In this document: positions 59,877 through 64,000 of the stretch, one piece after another
How positions within the stretch are numbered: position 1 is the first letter of the stretch
Layout: each line of letters opens with the position of its first letter
Assembly (NCBI RefSeq): GCF_004369205.1
Contig: NZ_QFGA01000002.1
Span: 992,001 to 1,056,000 of the forward strand
DNA from: Pelotomaculum schinkii
GTDB lineage: Bacteria; Bacillota; Desulfotomaculia; Desulfotomaculales; Pelotomaculaceae
DNA length: 64,000 bases
Direction of reading: 5' to 3'
The notes under the pieces: model-generated
Databases searched by the model: none
What the model was told of the DNA's origin: nothing
What the model saw: only the letters and a program-made list of their open reading frames with translations
Made by a program: the position numbers and the translations under genes

Positions 59877-59918
59877 GACGAAGGACAATTATTTCACGTG
59901 AAATAATTGCCCTTCGTC
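59877..59918. repeat. 42-bp near-perfect palindrome with parS-like centre
   Basis: 21-bp arms with one mismatch, centred at TTTCACGTGAAA. The 16-bp centre differs from the ParB-binding parS consensus TGTTTCACGTGAAACA only at the two outer pairs' second bases. It begins right after the YgiT-type gene and could instead be its terminator, but no T run is present. Confidence 0.75.
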
Positions 59919-60119
59919 TTATACGTTGCTATAAAATGTTATGCCCTCCTTAACAAGCTGATCCACTCTGGCCATCACGATAGAGGTCATCATTTCCTCT
60001 CCGCACATCTGGCATTGAACAACCGGTACATCTTTGACTACTGTTCCCAAGTAGTTAAAAATGATTTTAACTGGCTTGATATTTTTACTGCCGCAACTTT
60101 CGCATCTGTGTATTAACAT
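59919..60119 (-). CDS. YgiT-type zinc finger protein
   Basis: 66 residues: RCESCGSKNI and VVQCQMCGEEMM form the CxxC...CxxC zinc site, ending ARVDQLVKEGITFYSN, as in the N-terminal domain of MqsA/YgiT antitoxins. The HTH domain of MqsA is absent and no toxin partner is next to it. ATG at 60119 with GGGGGG upstream. Confidence 0.75.
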   Translation of the reverse strand: MLIHRCESCGSKNIKPVKIIFNYLGTVVKDVPVVQCQMCGEEMMTSIVMARVDQLVKEGITFYSNV

Positions 60120-60567
60120 ATTCCCCCCTAAACCATATATTCTAGCCTGAAGGCATTGATACTGTGAATTAAATTATACATCTAATCCCTCCCAAACAAT
60201 AAATAATATACAATTTTACGCTATTTATTTCAATAGTTTCGTGCCCTGCATAGCTGATACACAAGCTACTGCCGGAACTACTCACACAGCTGGTTTTTAA
60301 TTTATTTACAGCAGGGATTATACCCTCGGTACCATATTTAACTCCAACTACTAAATCATATTTCCACTTATAATTTTCACCTATTTTATAATGTTGCTTG
60401 AATTATTACCAATTTTTAGAATCTTAGCCATCTATAAACCCCCTAATTAAAGTTTAAAAAGGTCATTACTAGTGCAACACTATCCCTGTTACATCATAAG
60501 CACTAGCCCTACACTAACCCTAATTTATTAACCTAGTAAATAGCTAGCTTAATGCAATTATTGCAAT
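60120..60567. other. gene-free stretch beside the replication-like genes
   Basis: AT-rich. It holds the second copy of the 21-bp repeat (60467) and further CTAG motifs (GCACTAGCCCTACACTAACC, CCTAGTAAATAGCTAGC). No gene seen. Confidence 0.5.
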
Positions 60568-61482
60568 TCACAAATACAAAGTTCTTATAAAAGCTTTCTT
60601 CTTGTCAGTAGACGATGATTTCTTGGTATTTTTGTTGTTGCTATGATCTCTTCTTGAAGTTGTTTTTGCTCTGGCAGGTTGATCGGGTTTTATGTCATTT
60701 TCTAACGCATACCTTAGCCATCCTCCCACCCTTTTGATATCGGCACCTCGGTATAGCTGTCGTCGTAGTTCTGAAAGTACTGAATCAACCTTCGCTAATG
60801 AGTAATCCCTAACGATTTCTTGTGCAAAACTAACTGAGACATCGGCTCCGGCTACTGCCCGGACGTTTGCGCGGATGATCTCCCATGCCGGTAGTTCGTC
60901 TAGTCTTTTTTCTTCCCGGGCCGGCAGCAGTTCCTGATTGCCATCTTCAAACATAGCAGCTACCGGCAAATCAAAAGCAGCTCCGTCATTTACGACAATG
61001 CTGCTTGCCTGGTCATCCTTTGAAATTACTTCCACATTGGTAGCTTCTTCAACAACAACATTATTTTCTACTGAGTATTCTTTGTACGACATACATGTCG
61101 TGTCCGGACCTGGCATATTTGTCGTATTCGGATGCGACATATTTGTCGTGTCCGGCATTTTCAGGCGTTCCACAGTTTTTATATCTTTTATATAGTAGAC
61201 ATTGGTCTGGTTCTGCCCACGTCGTCGCCAGGTGATGAGGCCGTACTCCCGTAGCTCAATGAGGTATCTTTGAACCTGCCTAGTACTGATTTCAGCAACT
61301 TGTGCAAGGCGTTCCTGGCCGGGAAAACACTCATTTTCCTGCCATGCGAACATCATCAATAGGCCATAGATAAGCTTTGCCCCGATACTTAATCCCCTCG
61401 CCATCATTACGGCATTAGGAACCGATGTAAAGCCTTTCTTAAGTTTGGGGTTCTCCATGATAAGCGTTTTGTCTGTCATCAT
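60568..61482 (-). CDS. replication-initiator-like HTH protein
   Basis: 304 residues from an ATG at 61482 after GGAGG. An N-terminal winged helix of the HTH_36/RepA-like type: KKGFTSVPNAVMMARGLSIG, then GQERLAQVAEISTRQVQRYL and LREYGLITW. A low-complexity spacer repeats PDTTNM-like units three times (24-bp DNA repeats). A C-terminal basic helical region follows (RRQLYRGADIKRVGGWLRYA). Such proteins initiate replication of plasmids and integrative elements. Its start overlaps the preceding gene by ATGA. Confidence 0.7.
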   Translation of the reverse strand: MMTDKTLIMENPKLKKGFTSVPNAVMMARGLSIGAKLIYGLLMMFAWQENECFPGQERLAQVAEISTRQVQRYLIELREYGLITWRRRGQNQTNVYYIKDIKTVERLKMPDTTNMSHPNTTNMPGPDTTCMSYKEYSVENNVVVEEATNVEVISKDDQASSIVVNDGAAFDLPVAAMFEDGNQELLPAREEKRLDELPAWEIIRANVRAVAGADVSVSFAQEIVRDYSLAKVDSVLSELRRQLYRGADIKRVGGWLRYALENDIKPDQPARAKTTSRRDHSNNKNTKKSSSTDKKKAFIRTLYL

Positions 61483-61748
61483 ATAGCCTCCGCCTCCCGG
61501 ATCAGCCGGTGTTGCTGGAGCTCGATAACACATTTCCGGATCTTCTTTCTATCACTTCCGGTAAACTCTGCAAGGTAGCTCTCCGTAATCTTATCACTAC
61601 GCCAGGTTAACATGAGGAATATTGAAAATAGGGCTTTAGACTCAAGAGATAATGTTTGTAATTTAAGCACGGAATTAGGAACCGAAGTCAGACCGTCCCT
61701 CATGGTGGGATCAAGAAAAATCAAATCCTTAGATTTATTTTTTGTCAT
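61479..61748 (-). CDS. paralogous winged-helix protein (N-terminal domain only)
   Basis: 89 residues: RDGLTSVPNSVLKLQTLSLE, then LMLTWRSDKITESYLAEFTG and CVIELQQHRLIRE. It aligns with the first 80 residues of its downstream neighbour, so it looks like a domain duplication. ATG at 61748 with GAGGTG upstream; the genes overlap by 4 bases and are coupled. It may modulate the initiator. Confidence 0.7.
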   Translation of the reverse strand: MTKNKSKDLIFLDPTMRDGLTSVPNSVLKLQTLSLESKALFSIFLMLTWRSDKITESYLAEFTGSDRKKIRKCVIELQQHRLIREAEAI

Positions 61749-61895
61749 CTTTAATACACCTCACTAGTCTAATGTCTAATCTGGGTGAAATAAAATAGCC
61801 GGGCGATTTTATCGACCGGTCAGAGCATTATAAATGCATCAAAACATTTTATTTTCCCTTAATAAACATCCATTTCCGTAGTGAGGTTTTTAACA

Positions 61896-61916
61896 CAAGT
61901 CCCGCCTCCGACACCA
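61896..61916 (+). repeat. attR-type copy of tRNA-Leu 3' end
   Basis: 21 bases identical to 46540-46560. Preceded by GGTTTTTAAC (61885-61894), followed by host DNA with the tRNA's terminator. Confidence 0.9.
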
Positions 61917-61933
61917 AAAAATGCCCAGTTTTC

Positions 61934-61966
61934 AAGGCTTCCGGGATTTCGACCGGAAGCTTTTTG
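61934..61966 (+). terminator. displaced original terminator of tRNA-Leu
   Basis: GGCTTCCGG / CCGGAAGC followed by TTTTT, about 20 bases past attR. It would end tRNA-Leu transcription if the element were absent. Confidence 0.85.
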
Positions 61967-62080
61967 CTTTGCTTTTTTGGTCGTATTTTGCTCAGGACGT
62001 ATGTGATCATACTTCTTTGTAGCGTGCGGGATGGGGTGTCAGCCGCGTACAACTTTTTGCATGGAGGGATCGCGCACATC

Positions 62081-62308
62081 ATGGGTAAAAGGAGAAAAAA
62101 TGAGCTTCAGCCTTTGACTGAACAAACGGCAGTAAAACTCTTTAAAGAAACCGTACCAGATTTTGAAGAAGCAGAAAGGCTTTTTTATGCTAACGAGAAA
62201 GCCAAGAACCGGCAGAAACGCACCATAGCCTGGCACCGAGAAAATATTCATGTCTTCAAAAAAGCCATGCGGGAGCAGGGTATCGAATTAAATATACCTC
62301 CGGCTTGA
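62081..62308 (+). CDS. tyrosine-recombinase N-terminal (SAM-like) fragment
   Basis: 75 residues from an ATG at 62081. KRTIAWHRENIHVFKKAMRE with QGIELNIPP matches the core-binding domain that begins tyrosine integrases. No catalytic domain follows. The spacing to GGAGGG is long (about 15 bases). Lying just outside attR, it may be a scar of an older element in the same tRNA, or a stand-alone small protein. Confidence 0.5.
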   Translation: MGKRRKNELQPLTEQTAVKLFKETVPDFEEAERLFYANEKAKNRQKRTIAWHRENIHVFKKAMREQGIELNIPPA

Positions 62309-63889
62309 TTAATATTTCCGGTTATAAGATGGGAAATTTATGTTAAAAGTCGTTCCCTTACCCAATTGACTCGTGACATCTATGCTGCCGCCTTGTAACT
62401 GAACCAGCTTTTTCACAATCACCAACCCCAGACCGCTCCCTTTTTCCTGCAGGTAACCGCCGCGCTGGTTCTTGACCTGGTAAAACCTGTCCCAAATGTG
62501 CGGCAGGTCTTCGGGGGCTATACCAATACCATCATCCTCAATGGTCAGTACCACTTCACCCTGGCGGACCTCCACCCCAACCCTGACGGTACCGTTCTCG
62601 GTGGCCCGGACAGCATTCTTCAGCAAGTTCCTGATAATCTGTTCCATTCGGTCAACATCACCGAGCACGACTGCGTTTTCTGTTTTCTTCTCGAACAGAA
62701 TCGAGGTATTTTTGTTAGCGGCCACTGCCTCCATGGACATGGCTACACCTTGGGCCAGGGCGTTCAAGTCCACCGGCAGTTTTTCCACGGCGATATTACC
62801 GCTTTCCAGCCGGCTTAATGCCAATAAGTCATCTACCAGCCTGGTGATATGCACCGTTTGAGTGTAAATCGTATCCAAGTACCTTTCCAGCAAAGCTTCA
62901 TCTTGCACCATACCGTCCCGGATAACTTCTACAAATCCCTGAACAGCAGTTAGAGGAGTACGCAACTCATGTGATATCTCCGCAAATAGCCGGGCTCTTC
63001 CTTCTTCCATTCTACGGCTTTCGGCCTGTATCTCCCGCAGTCGCATTGCCAGTTTATTGAGCTGACCGGTAAGGACATTGATTTCATCCAGTGGCCGTTC
63101 CTCAGAGCTTAAAATGTAACTCCCCCTGCCGATCTCCGCCACGTTTGTAGCCAAACGGGAAATCGGCCTGGAGATGGACATGGCCAGGTAAACGGAAACA
63201 ATAATAATAATTACCAGTATGGCCATCCACCCAATTACCAGGTACAAACGTATTTTGTTTAAAGAAAGGTCGAGATTGGATGGATCCGTTTCAAGCAGAA
63301 TGCCGTTTTCAATGACCTCTTCGTGGTCGTTGTTACCCATGGGGACAACGGCGACAAAGATGGGCTGACCTGTTTCCTGGTCAACCGCCCGGGTAATTAA
63401 GGTTTCATCTTTGTCGAGTAATTTGACGAATTTTGCATCCACCTGGCTGCCGGGCACCACTTTCTGCTCCTCTGAGGTGCCCATGATCTTTCCTTCCCGG
63501 TCAAAGATCGTAATCCTGGCGTCAAATATATCAGCCAAAAATTTCAACAAGTCCTGTCTATCGTGGATCCATTCATTTGTTTGCCCGGCAGGTGGAGCCT
63601 CCCATGTTTGGTCATTTTGCTGGAGCAAGGCAAAGTTTATCCGCTTGGCCTTGCGTAACAACTCCTGTTGGACCTGATCATAGGTTACTTGTTTCATTAT
63701 AAAGCTTGAAAACATCATCAGGGCTACCAGACCGAAAACAAAAACTGTCACATTGGTAAACAAAATCCTGGTGTAAATATTTTTGTTAAATTGTTCCCGC
63801 AGCAAACGCTTGATCTTGATACAGAACCTGCCTGCGGCACGGATTGTTAAATGAAGCCTTTCCTTGCCCTGCCGGAGATAAGAATTCAC
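62309..63889 (-). CDS. membrane sensor histidine kinase
   Basis: 526 residues. TM1 (ILFTNVTVFVFGLVALMMF), an extracytoplasmic sensor of about 140 residues, TM2 (YLVIGWMAILVIIIIVSVYL), HAMP, then HisKA with the phospho-acceptor His in FAEISHELRTPLTAVQGFVE. The ATPase domain has the N box QIIRNLLKNAVRAT, G1 IEDDGIGIAPED and G2 GSGLGLVIVKKL. GTG start at 63889 overlaps the regulator's stop by 4 bases (GTGA). Signal unknown; the architecture suits envelope sensing. Confidence 0.95.
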   Translation of the reverse strand: MNSYLRQGKERLHLTIRAAGRFCIKIKRLLREQFNKNIYTRILFTNVTVFVFGLVALMMFSSFIMKQVTYDQVQQELLRKAKRINFALLQQNDQTWEAPPAGQTNEWIHDRQDLLKFLADIFDARITIFDREGKIMGTSEEQKVVPGSQVDAKFVKLLDKDETLITRAVDQETGQPIFVAVVPMGNNDHEEVIENGILLETDPSNLDLSLNKIRLYLVIGWMAILVIIIIVSVYLAMSISRPISRLATNVAEIGRGSYILSSEERPLDEINVLTGQLNKLAMRLREIQAESRRMEEGRARLFAEISHELRTPLTAVQGFVEVIRDGMVQDEALLERYLDTIYTQTVHITRLVDDLLALSRLESGNIAVEKLPVDLNALAQGVAMSMEAVAANKNTSILFEKKTENAVVLGDVDRMEQIIRNLLKNAVRATENGTVRVGVEVRQGEVVLTIEDDGIGIAPEDLPHIWDRFYQVKNQRGGYLQEKGSGLGLVIVKKLVQLQGGSIDVTSQLGKGTTFNINFPSYNRKY

Positions 63890-64000
63890 GATGTAGTCTC
63901 TCCCTCTCTGACAGGAGGTGTAAACTGGTATCCCACACCCCAAACAGTTGTCAAGTATTCATGGGATAAGGACGCCAGCTTTGTCCGCAGCCTGCGAATG
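63886..64000 (-). CDS. OmpR-type response regulator, C-terminal end
   Basis: The last 37 codons are visible: IRRLRTKLASLSHEYLTTVW then GVGYQFTPPVREGE and stop. This is the winged-helix end of OmpR/PhoB regulators (RRLR...I.TVWGVGY). The rest lies past the right edge. It is cotranscribed with the kinase. Confidence 0.93.
   Translation of the reverse strand, partial: IRRLRTKLASLSHEYLTTVWGVGYQFTPPVREGETTS

Larger units (their letters stand above)
59854..60487 (+). repeat. 21-bp direct repeats around the palindrome and YgiT gene
   Basis: The sequence ACTAGTGCAACACTATCCCT (plus a preceding T) occurs at 59854-59874 and again at 60467-60487. Only the two end copies are repeated; the DNA between is unique. 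Confidence 0.9.
46540..61916. mobile_element. integrated element of about 15.4 kb in tRNA-Leu
   Basis: Bounded by a perfect 21-bp repeat of the tRNA-Leu 3' end. It carries a large serine recombinase at one edge, an excisionase-like and an Xre regulator in the middle, and replication-initiator-like proteins at the other edge, with no phage structural or obvious conjugation genes. Much of 53-61 kb is clearly AT-richer than the flanks. It resembles a small plasmid-like integrative (mobilisable) element or satellite. Confidence 0.88.

Overview
The window looks like a chromosome segment of a spore-forming anaerobic Firmicute, probably a clostridium of the Peptococcaceae type (Pelotomaculum/Desulfotomaculum-like). 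The evidence is strong AGGAGG ribosome sites with many TTG/GTG starts, rho-independent terminators, and sporulation or spore-wall genes (dacF, a PdaB-type deacetylase, a YhcN/YlaJ lipoprotein, an Amidase_3 enzyme, a SleB-type hydrolase, ytaF, a DUF1657 protein). The genus is inference.

Layout. 1-6.9 kb: the end of a molybdenum-hydroxylase FAD subunit, then a consensus promoter and TPP riboswitch cut off from thiC by an IS607-like element, then an IS200/IS605 remnant and proA. 7.2-17.7 kb: a five-gene alpha-glucan/trehalose operon (malQ, treZ, a GH57 enzyme, treY, treT) that encodes two independent routes to trehalose. 17.8-31.5 kb: an acyl-CoA ligase, small sporulation-type genes, a tRNA-Val whose 3' end is duplicated around a decayed prophage fragment, a complete IS607 element, and a sporulation/cell-wall block. 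31.6-46.2 kb: ordinary core genes, including PAP2, DedA, a SEC-C protein, a C-terminal processing protease, polA-mutM-ytaF-coaE-transglycosylase, a radical SAM protein and psd-pssA.

46.5-61.9 kb is a 15.4-kb integrated element. It sits in the 3' end of tRNA-Leu(GAG), and the 21-bp tRNA end is repeated at its far boundary beside the tRNA's displaced terminator. A large serine recombinase gene starts inside the element and ends inside the tRNA. Joining the two ends would recreate an attP with near-perfect inverted arms. Cargo: a HEPN/MNT pair; a set of exported proteins with stalk and Ig-like domains plus a coiled-coil repeat protein; an Xre regulator and an excisionase-like protein; HigA and BrnA antitoxins whose toxins are broken; a YgiT zinc-finger protein; and two paralogous replication-initiator-like proteins beside a CTAG-rich, palindrome-rich tract that may be an origin.

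The most striking object is a complete candidate type III (RNA-antitoxin) system at 55.77-56.44 kb. It has a consensus promoter, 2.2 tandem 45-nt repeats each able to form an H-type pseudoknot, an attenuating terminator, and a 159-aa toxin with the ToxN/CptN pattern. The window closes with a tyrosine-recombinase N-terminal fragment and a two-component sensor/regulator pair that runs off the right edge.
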